The translations under genes and the position numbers were made by a program. Below, in pieces: positions 1-9,268 of a stretch of DNA of 49,544 nucleotides. The stretch's first letter is position 1. Each line of letters begins with the position of its first letter. Under the pieces are notes generated by a model. That model was not told the origin of the DNA, made no database searches, and saw only the letters and a program-made list of their open reading frames with translations. This stretch comes from Pseudomonadota bacterium (lineage in GTDB: Bacteria > Pseudomonadota > Gammaproteobacteria > Burkholderiales > Nitrosomonadaceae), in the NCBI GenBank assembly GCA_018240285.1, contig JAFEGA010000022.1:1-49544 (forward strand), given 5' to 3'.

Positions 1-87
1 ATGGACAAATATCTTGTGACTACAATATCTAACAATTCGTTGCTGAGATATAAAATCAAACTTCATTCACCCAGCACTCAAAAATAA

Positions 88-1185
88 TTATTTTTCCCCT
101 GAATTAGGTTTCGTTCTTTTGGATTTCTGATTTCCATTCTCCAGAGTTTTGGCTGCTTTCAACACTCGATCAAAATCCGACTCGATCTTCTGTGTTCGAT
201 TGAATTCCGCGTATTCTGATAAAGCTTTCTGATCAGCTTGCATCTTGCTGACATGGCCTTTGTGCGTTAGCACCTCGAATTCATTGAAACTCAGGAACTT
301 GTCTACGCTTTTGACCATATCAGCCATACTCGTTTGGACACGATTTCCGATGATGTTTTCGATATAGTCGAAGAAACTGGAAATGGTGCGTTCCAATCGC
401 TTGATTTCCGGTTCTGTCAGATAGTTCTTGGCGATAGTGACATCAGAAGCGAGAATGCGTCCATTTGGCGCATTCTTCCAGGTGAGCAAGCCCATATGCG
501 GAGCATTGCGATCGGCTTTGGCGTCAATGATCTCTGCGGCTGTTTGCCCCGTAATCGCGAAGTGGAACTTGTTTTGCACCATGGCATAGAAGTTTTGTGT
601 GATATCTGATTTGGGATCGTAATCAACGCTGCATTCGGCAAAGATGTCTGTAATCTGCTGATAGATGCGGCGTTCGCTGGCCCGGATGGAGCGGACACGT
701 TCCAAAAGTTCCTGGAAGTAATCTTCGCCGAAAACTTGCTTGCCTTGTTTCAACCGGTCATCATCCAGTACAAATCCTTTACGAATGTACTCGTTAAGGA
801 TTTGGGTAGCCCAGATGCGGAATTGTGTGGCTCGTTTGGAACTGACCCGATACCCCACCGCGATGATTGCGTCAAGATTGTAGTGCTTCAGTGTGCGCCG
901 GACAGTCCGTCCGCCCTCATTTTGAACTACCGAGAAATCCTCGGTAGTTGCAGACTCCGTCAACTCTCCCTCGGCAAAAATGTTCTTAAGGTGCAAACCG
1001 ATGTTGTCTGGAGTAGTCTGAAACAATTCGGCCATCTGGCGTTGCGGCAGCCACAGCATCTCAGCGTGGATGAGCACGCGGACATGCACCTTCTTATCGT
1101 CGCCGGCATAGAGGAGAAATGGTGATTCTGCTCCTTCGCTGACCGTGATGGCTTGTTTTTCGTCGGGCTTACCTTGATCTTTCAC
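88..1185 (-). CDS. rhuM: RhuM family protein
   Basis: The 365-aa protein resembles the RhuM ('virulence protein RhuM') family. Residues 30-145 read like the family core: a DNA-binding-type N-terminus (WLPQRQMAELFQTTPDNI), then a stretch ending RRTLKHYNLDAIIAVGYRVSSKRATQFRIWA, the most characteristic family segment. The C-terminal half is helical and charged and ends in a Lys-rich tail. The GTG start is supported by AGAGGG seven bases upstream. It is the last gene of a minus-strand run behind DUF3223, hamA and the broken hamB, 23 bases after the hamB stop, so it is probably co-transcribed with them. RhuM proteins are common in defence islands and pathogenicity islands, but their biochemical activity is not established. 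The family call is fairly secure; a role in the Hachiman operon is inference. Confidence 0.85.
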   Translation of the reverse strand: MKDQGKPDEKQAITVSEGAESPFLLYAGDDKKVHVRVLIHAEMLWLPQRQMAELFQTTPDNIGLHLKNIFAEGELTESATTEDFSVVQNEGGRTVRRTLKHYNLDAIIAVGYRVSSKRATQFRIWATQILNEYIRKGFVLDDDRLKQGKQVFGEDYFQELLERVRSIRASERRIYQQITDIFAECSVDYDPKSDITQNFYAMVQNKFHFAITGQTAAEIIDAKADRNAPHMGLLTWKNAPNGRILASDVTIAKNYLTEPEIKRLERTISSFFDYIENIIGNRVQTSMADMVKSVDKFLSFNEFEVLTHKGHVSKMQADQKALSEYAEFNRTQKIESDFDRVLKAAKTLENGNQKSKRTKPNSGEK

Positions 1186-1208
1186 GGTGTTTCCCTCTAA
1201 GCATCCTA

Positions 1209-3196
1209 CTACTGCGTTGCAATACCTTCATAAAAATAATCTAGGACATAGCGGTCAAAATCATCTAGTCCTTCGGTCTTTGCAAGTATTTCGGGCTTCA
1301 AATCACACAATAACTTGATTGCAGAATGGAGGTCCAGTTTTTCATCTTCGAAATTGATCAGGCCACATGCATGAATTCGTTTTGCCAGCATTCGGGGCAA
1401 GCCATACTCTTCAAGCTCCATCACGCATGACGGCAGGAATGCCTTGGACAGCTTGGCGATGAACGGAGAGATGTCTATCTTGTGCTCGGGTACGATTTCC
1501 TTCTGGATGACATTGACGTCGTTTAGCAACGCAGTCAATTTGAACGTTGCATTGCGCTCCATCTTGAAGAACTCGTCGATCGTAACGTCTTGCTCGGATA
1601 ACTGATCCAGAAGCTCTGGGATTGAAAGGCTCCAATTGCTCGATAAGGCTCGCACGAATTCTGCAAATTTCGTGTACGTGGCGTCCCAGCCACCAGGTAC
1701 TAGTTTGAGGATTTTATGGAGTATCCAAGCCCAATATTCATTCGTCGTAGCATTAAGGCTGCCAAGTCCCCTCCAAGTCTTTTTGTCGCTGTTAATTGCG
1801 AGAACTATCGCGGCAATCAATTCCGTGTCGCTGGAAATCAGCGCCCCTTCGTTCTGTAGGCGTTCAAACGACTCTTGCCCCATTAATTGCGCCATCTCCT
1901 CCTTGTAGTGCAAGAGCTTCGCCAACTGTTCCTTAGTGAGTTCTTGCTTGTACTTCTCATCGTCGACATCGGCAAGCAACTCGTCAGGGAAGGTCAATTC
2001 CAGTTGAGTTTCAGCAGGAGAAGGAGGCTCTTCGAGAATGTAAATGTTGCCGACGAAATGTCTAAACATCCGTCCACCCCGCCCAATGATGTTGCGATAG
2101 GTGAAGTCGTCGAGTTTCAGTCGTCCCTTCTTGTTACTCCATACAATGACGTTTTCCGCCGATGTATTCACTCCTTCAATGATGGATGAGGTTGAAACCA
2201 ATGTTTGCAGCCCGCCTTTCTCCTCTTCAAAGAGTCGAACCTGTATTTGACTTAGAGAACGATGAAGCTGACCTGTGTGGATACCTACACCACGCTTCAC
2301 CAAATTGGTCAGCTTCCAGTTCGGATGGTAGTTCGTCGCGAGCCACTCAGAAAAATCGGATAACAACGTACTGCCGCCTTTGTCGGTGTTGTCGATAAGC
2401 AATGTGGTGACGCTATCGACGCCGGAGTAGGAACCCGCGTAAATCAGCGATTTGGTTTCTTGCTTTCCTAATATCCTGAGGAGTGCATCATTTTTCTTCT
2501 GCACATTCTTGTTGATGTTCTTGTACTCCTCATGCTTTTTAAGGAACACCGTATTGAAATCCATGCGTAGGAAAGTCATGCCCTTCGTGAATGGATTGTC
2601 GTTCAAGTCCGCAATATTCGGTGCCAAGTAATACTTCTGCGCAGCCTTCTCGCCCAGCTTAAGCATTGCTTTCAAGAGGGCTGGCGACCGCTCTTTGTCG
2701 AATGCTCGGCTTGCCTTGTAGAACTCGTCAACGACGAGCAAATCAAGCTGCTCAAGCTTGTCGCAATAATGAATTGCTCTTTCCTGTGGAAAGATGAGAA
2801 TGTTTTTCTCGCCGAGCTCGACTTCCGCCTGATTGCAATGTAGGCGTCAATGATCAAGCTTTTGCCAAAGCTTGTCGGTGCGCTGACGGCAAGATTGTCG
2901 CCATCCAGAAGGTGTTTCAAGACTAACGATTGCTCACTGTGAAGTGTGACGGGCTCATCCTGACCAATGTCCACCTTGAACGATTCGAATACGAACCGGT
3001 CTTGCCAACTCGATGTTTCAGGTTCGAGATAGGGATACAACCCCGACTCTCGAATCAGGTGGTTTAGCAGCGGATTGTAGGCTTGATTTTCTCTGCCAAG
3101 GCTATCGAGCAGACGAATAAGACGGTTTCTTGCCTCAATTCCTTCATCGGCTTGAAGCAAGTCATTGATGACGGAGCACTCCTCGAAGATATCCAT
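1209..3196 (-). pseudogene. hamB: Hachiman helicase HamB, disrupted
   Basis: This is a superfamily 2 DEAD/DEAH-type helicase read in two frames. The N-terminal piece starts at ATG 3196 with AAGGGG nine bases upstream. It carries the Walker A region APTSFGKSLIIDAYIA and stays coherent to about position 2830. The C-terminal piece, in another frame, resumes with AEVELGEKNI and PQERA, then motif II VVDEFYKAS, and later motif VI NIIGRGGRMFRHFVG; it stops at 1209. Intact relatives as I remember them carry about 35 residues here with motif Ia (a VPTIALTDETRR-like stretch), so this looks like a deletion of roughly 100 bases plus a frame change, not a single-base slip. The gene begins six bases after hamA. 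Without motif Ia and with a broken frame the helicase should be inactive. Deletion size is inference; the frame break is visible directly. Confidence 0.85.
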
Positions 3197-3202
3197 CGCC
3201 CG

Positions 3203-4129
3203 TTACCCCTTGTGATGCGCGACCGCATTCGAGAACCGATCAATCAGCTCTTGCCTGTCAGGAACAGGAAACAGAATGATGTGGAAATTGATTGATGAAT
3301 ATTTAACGACCTTGCCGGCTAGTGCTTCGATTTGCTTCTTGAAATAGGCAGTGGCACGGTCAAGGTGGTACTTACAAATTTCTTTCCTATACTCGTCATC
3401 CATCTCCTTTGCTTTAGTTGTAAGGGTGCACTCATGCAGGAGCAAGATGGGAATATGAAGTATTGGCTTGATGTTGTCCATCGAGTTATCGGGGGACAAA
3501 GCAAGCTTAATCTTGGCAACCAGATCTTTGTGCTCGATCAGTCGATCAACGTCTGCCATGTTGGTGATGATGCTGTTTTCTTTTTTCAGCTTTTCAGTTT
3601 TCAGAGAGTTCTCGACAGATTCGACGACAGATGACAGCCTTGCGTTTTCAATGCTGTTGTAGAACTTCGCCTCTCCGAACCAAAGCGAAAAGCCATCATC
3701 ACCTTCAAGAACGATATGAACGCTGTCAGCCCCCTTGGCATTGTCTTGCGTGTTTTGCTTGTAGAAAATCTTGGGAACGACGGGTAACGCCTTGTAGTAG
3801 TTATGCATGATTCCATAGAGCACAATTTCGGCAAGCTCGCTGCCCTGCCCAATGTCGCCCTCTTTATCGGTTAGTCGCAAGTTTTTTGCCGCTTCCCGCA
3901 GAGTCGATCCACTCTTGCCTGCCAGTTTTTCCCGCTCTTGTGCCGACAATGCGGTCAAGGCTATGTTGTCCCAGATGAAATTCTCGAATTTTTCACGTCG
4001 CCACTTCTCATCCTCAAAATCGTTAACCAGACTAAGAACGGTCTTGTTATCGACAGGAGTAAGCTCTGTGTTCTGAACCAGATTCAGGTAGTCGTCATTG
4101 ATGAGAATTTCGAAGTCCATCGAGTTCAT
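3203..4129 (-). CDS. hamA: Hachiman nuclease HamA (DUF1837)
   Basis: The 308-aa protein matches the DUF1837 family, the nuclease subunit of the Hachiman anti-phage system. The core is visible at residues 93-160: IGQGSELAEIVLYGIMHNYY, then GADSVHIV with Asp135, then LWFGEAKFYNSI with Glu153 and Lys155. This gives a D-x17-E-x-K arrangement of the PD-(D/E)xK type. In characterised Hachiman systems HamA forms a complex with the helicase HamB, which restrains the nuclease and senses DNA. Here hamB lies immediately downstream but is broken. ATG 4129 and ATG 4120 are both possible starts; neither has a strong ribosome site. If HamA is still made, it may be unrestrained or inert; the sequence cannot tell which. 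Confidence 0.9.
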   Translation of the reverse strand: MNSMDFEILINDDYLNLVQNTELTPVDNKTVLSLVNDFEDEKWRREKFENFIWDNIALTALSAQEREKLAGKSGSTLREAAKNLRLTDKEGDIGQGSELAEIVLYGIMHNYYKALPVVPKIFYKQNTQDNAKGADSVHIVLEGDDGFSLWFGEAKFYNSIENARLSSVVESVENSLKTEKLKKENSIITNMADVDRLIEHKDLVAKIKLALSPDNSMDNIKPILHIPILLLHECTLTTKAKEMDDEYRKEICKYHLDRATAYFKKQIEALAGKVVKYSSINFHIILFPVPDRQELIDRFSNAVAHHKG

Positions 4130-4141
4130 CCAATCAACGGA

Positions 4142-4447
4142 TTAGTCCCCTTTTTGTGTCACGCACTTCTTGTAGGAAAAACCTTCCTTAGTTCCATCCT
4201 TCAATACCGCGCAAAAGCATTGAGAACCAAACTTTTCCGGCATGACTTCGAAATAATTGACGCCTGATCCAACCTTTTCCGGATAACTTGGGTGTCTCTT
4301 AAACAGTTCAGCAAGATGAATTGTGTCTTCAGGTGAAACCAACTCTCCTGGTACATAGCGTTGAAGCATTTCCTGAAAAAAAGTATGGGCTAGGCTTTGA
4401 TTGTCGAAGCTTATGGTTTTGAGAATCACCGGTTTTCCTCTTGCCAT
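4142..4447 (-). CDS. DUF3223 / DCL family protein
   Basis: A 101-aa protein of the DUF3223 ('DCL') family. It shows a conserved pattern: an initial FFQEMLQRY, then L..LFKRHPSYPEKVGSGV, then CFCAVLKDGTKEGFSYKKCV at the end. The ATG start has AAGGGA six bases upstream. It is the first gene of the minus-strand defence operon, with its stop 12 bases before hamA. DUF3223 domains occur next to helicases and restriction-like genes and in plant DCL proteins linked to rRNA processing; I know of no proven bacterial function. Its place at the head of a Hachiman operon suggests an accessory or regulatory part, which is inference. Confidence 0.75.
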   Translation of the reverse strand: MARGKPVILKTISFDNQSLAHTFFQEMLQRYVPGELVSPEDTIHLAELFKRHPSYPEKVGSGVNYFEVMPEKFGSQCFCAVLKDGTKEGFSYKKCVTQKGD

Positions 4448-4467
4448 TTTTGATCCCTTATTGTTAG

Positions 4468-4612
4468 GGAAGCGCTGATTAATTGACTGAACGAGCGAAT
4501 CGCTTCATTGCACGGTACTCACACCCTCGCTTATCATGTAGATATTGTCTTGGTTGCTGCGTTTCGTGTGCCTATCGCTTCATCTCGTTCGTCGAATTAA
4601 TCAGCATCCCCC
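4468..4612. mobile_element. MITE-like inverted-repeat element
   Basis: A non-coding segment of about 145 bp with imperfect terminal inverted repeats. GCTGATTAATT at 4474-4484 is matched by AATTAATCAGC at 4595-4605. The similarity extends inward through AACGAG on one arm and CTCGTT on the other, and outward to AGGG/CCCT at the ends. It sits between the start of the DUF3223 gene and the stop of rapA. It has no coding capacity, so it would need a transposase supplied in trans. A target-site duplication could not be resolved by eye. Confidence 0.5.
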
Positions 4613-4674
4613 TAGCGCTAACAAAGATTTTGCATTATATCCGGTTTAATCGGTGCAGATTACTCTGCGTTTTG

Positions 4675-7587
4675 TTACGTCGCCACAATCACCCTTACAG
4701 CATCGAGCCGCAGATTGCTGGATTTCAGCGCATTGGTCAGTTGCTGCAATTGCTGTTCGAAGAATTGGATTTCCTCGTCGCGCACGCTCGGGTTGATTTG
4801 CTGCAAGGCTTTGAGGCGTTCGATTTCCGGGGCAAAGGTTTGCCGGATGCGCACTTCGGCTGCGGCGATGAGTTGCGGAGCTTGCGCGCTGGCTTGTCGT
4901 TCGCTGACCGTCAACAGTTCGCGGATGGCGTCTTCTTTCAGTTGGATCACTTGCTTGGCGATGCCGGTGGCGACCGGTTGCAAGTGTTGATTGACAGACT
5001 CGTGGTTGAGGTGCGGATAGTCGCCGTTACCCTGTTCATCCAACAGGATGCGGATCACGGCGGGCAGCAGGTAGCGGTTGCTTTGCTGCACGTTGTGTCC
5101 GCTGGCTTCGAGCACGAACAGGGTTTCCAGCAGCAAGGTGCCAGGTTGCACTTGTTTGTGTTTCATCATCGCCACCACGGCGTTGCCGTTTTCCTGGCTC
5201 AGGATCCGATCCATCGCGTGCGTGACCATCGGGTGCTCCCACGTCAGGAAGTGCATGTCCTCGTTGCCCAGCGCCACATTGCGCGCGTAGGTGATGACCG
5301 AGCCTTCGTCATCCAAACCTGGAAACGGCATGCTCATGCGTTCGCTCGGTTCGATCAAGAAGCTGCCGGTGCGGTGTTCCTCGATGTGCACGCCACAACA
5401 ATCAAATACCGTATCCATGTACTGCGGCAGCAGCGGATCGTCATCCTGCGTTTGCGCTTGCTCGGTCAGCCGGTTCGCGATAAGCGGGCGGAAAGAATTG
5501 TACTCGAGCAGTCTATCGCGGCCACGGTCGAGTGCTTCGTTCAATTCCCGGTGCGCTGACTGCGTCACGCTGATCAATTCCGCCAGTGTCTCGGTTTGGG
5601 TTTGACGTTGATGCAACGCGGCGATAAGTTGCTCTTCCACTTTAACGAATACCGTTTGCCCGGCCGGACAGGTTTTTTCGAACGCATTCAAGCCTTCGTG
5701 GTACCAATGGAACATCACTGCCAGCGCGCTGTTTTCCAGATAGGGCACGTGGATTTTGATGGTTTCGGTCTGGCCAATGCGATCGAGGCGGCCGATGCGC
5801 TGCTCGAGCAAATCGGGATTCAGCGGCAGATCGAACAGCACTAGATGATGCGCAAACTGGAAGTTGCGGCCTTCGCTGCCGATTTCGGAACAGATCAGTA
5901 CCTGACCGCCGGTTTCGCGGTCAGCAAAGAATGCCGCGGCGCGATCACGCTCGAGCAGACTCATGCTCTCGTGAAACACCGGAATGAATTGCCCGGTTTT
6001 TTCTTTCAGCGCTTGCGCCAGATCGCGCGCGGTTTGCGCGTTGGCGGCAATGACCAGCACCTTTTCCGGTTTCACCCGCTTGAGCGTGGCAATCAGCCAC
6101 GGCACGCGCGGGTCGATTTCGGTCCAGTACGGCTGGCCGTCTTCGGATCGCACTTGATAGATCAATTCCGGGCACAGCAGCAATTGCGGCTTGGATAACG
6201 GCGTAGTTTCAAACGTCGCCAGGCATGATTGGTATTCCGCCGGTAATGGCAATGGACAAGCCACCAGCTTGCGCTCGGGAAACCCTTTAACTGCCGCGCG
6301 GGTGTTGCGGAACAAAATACGCCCGGTGCCGTGCCGGTCGAGCAAAGATTCCGCCAGTTTGTTGCGGGCTTGCGGGTTTTCCAGTTCCGTCAGCAGTGCT
6401 TGCGCTTGCGCCGGGTCGAGCGTATCCAGGATCAATTGGCGGGTATCATCGGCCAACGGCTGATTCTCGAGCAATGCTTCGACCGCCTTTGCGATCGGCT
6501 CGTACGATTGTTCCTCGACGACAAATGCGGAAAAACTGCTGAAACGGTGCGGATCGAGCAAACGCAGGCGGGCGTAGTGGCTAGCTTTGCCAAGTTGCTC
6601 CGGGGTTGCAGTCAACAGCAGCACGCCGCGGGTGCACATAGCCAGTTGTTCGATCATGGCGTATTGTGGACTGACGGCTTGCGGCGACCAATGCAAATGA
6701 TGCGCTTCGTCGACCACCAGCAAATCCCAGCGGCCTTGCAGCGCTTGCTTGAAGCGCTTCGGGTGCTGGCGCAGAAAATGCAGACTGCACAGCACCAGCT
6801 GCTCGCTGTGAAACGGATTTTCGCCGTTTTCGTTTTTTCTGCTGCGGTTATCTTCTTCGTCTTCGTCACTTTCTTCCAGCGACAGGCAGCGTTCTTCGTC
6901 AAAAATGCTGAACTGCAGATTAAAACGCCGCAGCATTTCCACCAGCCATTGGTGCACCAGGGCTTCCGGTACCACGATGAGCACGCGCTTAGCGCGCTCG
7001 GTGAGCAATTGCTGGTGCAGGATCAGACCAGCTTCGATGGTTTTTCCCAGTCCGACTTCGTCGGCGAGCAACACGCGCGGCGCAAAACGGCGGCCGACTT
7101 CGTGCGCAATATAGAGTTGATGCGGAATCAAGCTAGTGCGCGTACCGACCAGGCCATACAACGGCGCTTGCGCCAGCCGGTTGCGGATCAGCAGCGTCTG
7201 GTAGCGGATGCGGAACCATTTGTCCTGATCGAATTGGCCGGTAAACAGGCGCTCGGACGGGCGGCTCAGTTGTACTTGAGGCGCCAGCTGATCTTCCGGC
7301 AATTCCGCCTTGCTGCCGTCTTCGCGGATGCCGGTATAGACGATCAAACCATTGCGCTCGGTCACGCCGGTAACTTTAAAAACGGCGCCATCTTGATCTT
7401 GGATGGTATCGCCCGGTTTAAAAATAACTCGCGTCAAAGGTGCGGAATGTTTGGCGTATGCGCGGGTTTCCCCCGTTGCTTTAAACAACAGGGTGACAAT
7501 CCGGTGTTCGACGGTTTGCACCGTGCCCAATCCCAGTTGTAAGTCGACATCGCAAATCCAACGCTGACCTGGCTTAAAATCGTGCAT
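4675..7587 (-). CDS. rapA: RNA polymerase-associated helicase RapA (HepA)
   Basis: A 970-aa Swi2/Snf2-family ATPase, matching the usual RapA length of about 968 residues. RapA binds RNA polymerase and promotes its recycling from stalled post-termination complexes. The N-terminal Tudor-like part starts FKPGQRWICDVDLQLGLGTV. Then come Walker A DEVGLGKTIEAGLI (Lys near 182), motif II VVDEAHHLHW (near 292), motif III LLLTATPEQLG, and the helicase C domain with EIGSEGRNFQFAHHLVLFDL and EQRIGRLDRIGQ. The C-terminal third matches the long RapA-specific domain. It has an acidic insert near residues 233-245 (EESDEDEEDN). The start at ATG 7587 lacks a strong ribosome site. It is transcribed alone. Confidence 0.97.
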   Translation of the reverse strand: MHDFKPGQRWICDVDLQLGLGTVQTVEHRIVTLLFKATGETRAYAKHSAPLTRVIFKPGDTIQDQDGAVFKVTGVTERNGLIVYTGIREDGSKAELPEDQLAPQVQLSRPSERLFTGQFDQDKWFRIRYQTLLIRNRLAQAPLYGLVGTRTSLIPHQLYIAHEVGRRFAPRVLLADEVGLGKTIEAGLILHQQLLTERAKRVLIVVPEALVHQWLVEMLRRFNLQFSIFDEERCLSLEESDEDEEDNRSRKNENGENPFHSEQLVLCSLHFLRQHPKRFKQALQGRWDLLVVDEAHHLHWSPQAVSPQYAMIEQLAMCTRGVLLLTATPEQLGKASHYARLRLLDPHRFSSFSAFVVEEQSYEPIAKAVEALLENQPLADDTRQLILDTLDPAQAQALLTELENPQARNKLAESLLDRHGTGRILFRNTRAAVKGFPERKLVACPLPLPAEYQSCLATFETTPLSKPQLLLCPELIYQVRSEDGQPYWTEIDPRVPWLIATLKRVKPEKVLVIAANAQTARDLAQALKEKTGQFIPVFHESMSLLERDRAAAFFADRETGGQVLICSEIGSEGRNFQFAHHLVLFDLPLNPDLLEQRIGRLDRIGQTETIKIHVPYLENSALAVMFHWYHEGLNAFEKTCPAGQTVFVKVEEQLIAALHQRQTQTETLAELISVTQSAHRELNEALDRGRDRLLEYNSFRPLIANRLTEQAQTQDDDPLLPQYMDTVFDCCGVHIEEHRTGSFLIEPSERMSMPFPGLDDEGSVITYARNVALGNEDMHFLTWEHPMVTHAMDRILSQENGNAVVAMMKHKQVQPGTLLLETLFVLEASGHNVQQSNRYLLPAVIRILLDEQGNGDYPHLNHESVNQHLQPVATGIAKQVIQLKEDAIRELLTVSERQASAQAPQLIAAAEVRIRQTFAPEIERLKALQQINPSVRDEEIQFFEQQLQQLTNALKSSNLRLDAVRVIVAT

Positions 7588-7743
7588 GTATGTGTTACTT
7601 TGTGATTATTCGAAAAGGAGAAGTATAGTAATGGAATGCGAAGAAAAGTATTACTATTTCTTGAACCGGTAAGATTCGATGAGGAGAATCGAAAAAGAAA
7701 CTGCGGATTTCTACCTTCCGCGAATGCAACCAGGCGATCATGG

Positions 7744-7784
7744 AAAAAAATTTAGCCGGTTAATCCGAATAAATTAACCGGCTA
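7744..7784 (-). terminator. Rho-independent terminator after the DUF2490 gene
   Basis: A 12-bp perfect stem, TAGCCGGTTAAT at 7753-7764 and ATTAACCGGCTA at 7773-7784, with an 8-base loop. On the minus strand it is followed by AAATTTTTTT. It lies 50 bases beyond the stop of the DUF2490 gene and keeps transcription from running into rapA. Confidence 0.85.
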
Positions 7785-7834
7785 TTGGAAACATCGCGCA
7801 ATCGGCTGGAAAGCCGTTGCTACATTACTACATC

Positions 7835-8596
7835 TTAGAAATTCAGGAACAAATTAACTACCGCATTGTGCATCATTTGATCCGGACGCGCGCTGTGCGG
7901 TCTGTTGATATATTGATTCATATAGCCCACTTCAGCAGTGGCCATTTGATTGAATTTATAAGCCAATCCAACAAACCCCCGATTCTGATCGAACCCGTTG
8001 GTAATAAACCCTGGATTACTGACGGTAGTCATGGCAATAAACAATTCATCTTGAACGACAAAGCTCAAATTCGGATTAATTTGATTTAATGGAATATTCC
8101 ATTTGACCATTTGGCGGAACCTATGAGCCACATCATTTGAGCCAGGCATAGGCGCATGATGATCAAAGAAGCGCTGCTCGAAACGGCTACGCAATGCCAA
8201 TCGGCCAAACGAGAAATTATCCGCCCAGGTTATTTGCTCCCAGAGACGATGTTCGTTGTATGGATGTCCCGCCTTCAGGGCCAGCGGTTCGGCTGTTGGC
8301 GCCCAGGCATAACCTATCCACGCGATCAGTTTGTCGGTAATCGCATAACCGACGCCGGGACGTACCAGAGATTGAGAAAATTGCGAAGCATCATTACCAA
8401 AACGCCCTTGACCTTCCATCCACCAGCGGAATTTCTTTAATTCAGGATTCTTATTATCTATGAAGCCAAAATTACCTTGCATAAAAAGAGCTCCCCACAC
8501 TTCATGATCAGTTTCGACCTTTTCAGCAGCAACCGGGTTACTCAACATCAGCCCAGCCGCAGCCAATAAAACCAATTTATTTATCTTCTTAAACAT
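7835..8596 (-). CDS. DUF2490 family outer-membrane-type protein
   Basis: A 253-aa exported protein. It begins with a signal peptide (KKINK, then LVLLAAAGLMLSNPVAA, likely cut before EKVETD). The body is rich in aromatic residues and alternating patterns (WMEGQGRFG, RPGVGYAIT, LIAWIGYAWAP, RSRFEQRFF) and ends in LFLNF, with the terminal Phe typical of an outer-membrane beta barrel. The pattern EHRLWEQITW...RLALRSRFEQRF fits the DUF2490 family. The start is fixed by GGGAG five bases before ATG. It is a single-gene unit with its own terminator; the upstream gap carries paired 11-base direct repeats that may be regulatory. Function unknown. Confidence 0.8.
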   Translation of the reverse strand: MFKKINKLVLLAAAGLMLSNPVAAEKVETDHEVWGALFMQGNFGFIDNKNPELKKFRWWMEGQGRFGNDASQFSQSLVRPGVGYAITDKLIAWIGYAWAPTAEPLALKAGHPYNEHRLWEQITWADNFSFGRLALRSRFEQRFFDHHAPMPGSNDVAHRFRQMVKWNIPLNQINPNLSFVVQDELFIAMTTVSNPGFITNGFDQNRGFVGLAYKFNQMATAEVGYMNQYINRPHSARPDQMMHNAVVNLFLNF

Positions 8597-8805
8597 GCAA
8601 TCTCCCTATTTAAACAATATGATTTTAAAAAGCTGTTTGTTAATGTTTTGCTTATCAATACAACAACATTTACCACATGCAACAGTCGACATTATAGTAA
8701 GGGTGACCAGTTGCCCACTTCATTTTCTTAAATAACCTCTAATTCTTTTAATAAAAAAGAATTTTTGTCGCACATTTACTACAGTGCTGCGCACAGTAAC
8801 ATAGT

Positions 8806-8828
8806 AAATGTTAAGAAAGTGTAAAGAA
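8806..8828. promoter_or_regulatory. Tandem 11-bp repeat site, copy 1
   Basis: The site holds TGTTAAGAAAG followed directly by TGTAAAGAA, that is TGTNAAGAA repeated at an 11-base period. The second copy at 8928-8950 matches at 21 of 23 positions. Two half-sites one helical turn apart are typical of OmpR/PhoB-family response-regulator binding. The identity of the regulator is unknown. Confidence 0.4.
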
Positions 8829-8927
8829 TTGCACTTATGGCAAATAGTGTTATCGTCGTTAATTATTATTAAAATTTAAGAACCTAAATTAATAATAGTC
8901 AACTAGCGCCGTACACAATATCATGGA

Positions 8928-8950
8928 AAATGTTAAGAAATTGTCAAGAA
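8928..8950. promoter_or_regulatory. Tandem 11-bp repeat site, copy 2
   Basis: TGTTAAGAAAT followed by TGTCAAGAA: the same TGTNAAGAA half-site repeated at 11 bases as in the copy at 8806-8828. The two copies are 122 bases apart, in the gap between the divergent DUF2490 and cytochrome c genes. Confidence 0.4.
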
Positions 8951-9126
8951 AGCGATGGTAAAACGACAGATGCCATTGAAACTTAAGTCATAATAAATCC
9001 AGACACTGCAAAAGTGTTTTCATTATTGCAATGATCCCATTGAATTTAAGAAGATACTTGGCATTAGCAGCGGAAGAAAATAATCCCAGGTTAATGGGTA
9101 AATATCTCAAAACAACACATATTTGT

Positions 9127-9160
9127 TTGACAAGTCTTTGTGATACTGGGTATGGTACCC
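9127..9160 (+). promoter_or_regulatory. Candidate promoter with overlapping palindrome (cytochrome c gene)
   Basis: A perfect -35 box TTGACA (9127-9132) and a -10-like TATGGT (9151-9156) are 18 bases apart. The -10 lies inside the perfect palindrome GGGTA-TGG-TACCC (9148-9160), which could be a repressor operator. The cytochrome gene starts 109 bases downstream of the palindrome. Confidence 0.45.
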
Positions 9161-9268
9161 CCCTCTAAACCGCGAGTCTGATCAAAATTTTATAAAATAT
9201 TTAAGCAGCTAAGTTTGGATCGGGATCATTCCCGGTGTCGATGAAACAATATAAATTGGAGTTTGAAA

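Larger units (their letters stand above)
8597..9126. other. AT-rich gap between divergent genes
   Basis: No gene found. Besides the two direct-repeat sites listed separately, I see only AT-rich sequence. It serves as the shared upstream region of the DUF2490 gene (leftward) and the cytochrome c gene (rightward). Confidence 0.5.

Noticed and set aside
4675..7587. Long rightward open frames opposite rapA, up to about 400 codons
   Set aside because: They are antisense shadows of a GC-rich gene; their translations are rich in Gln/Arg/His without any recognisable fold, while rapA is complete.
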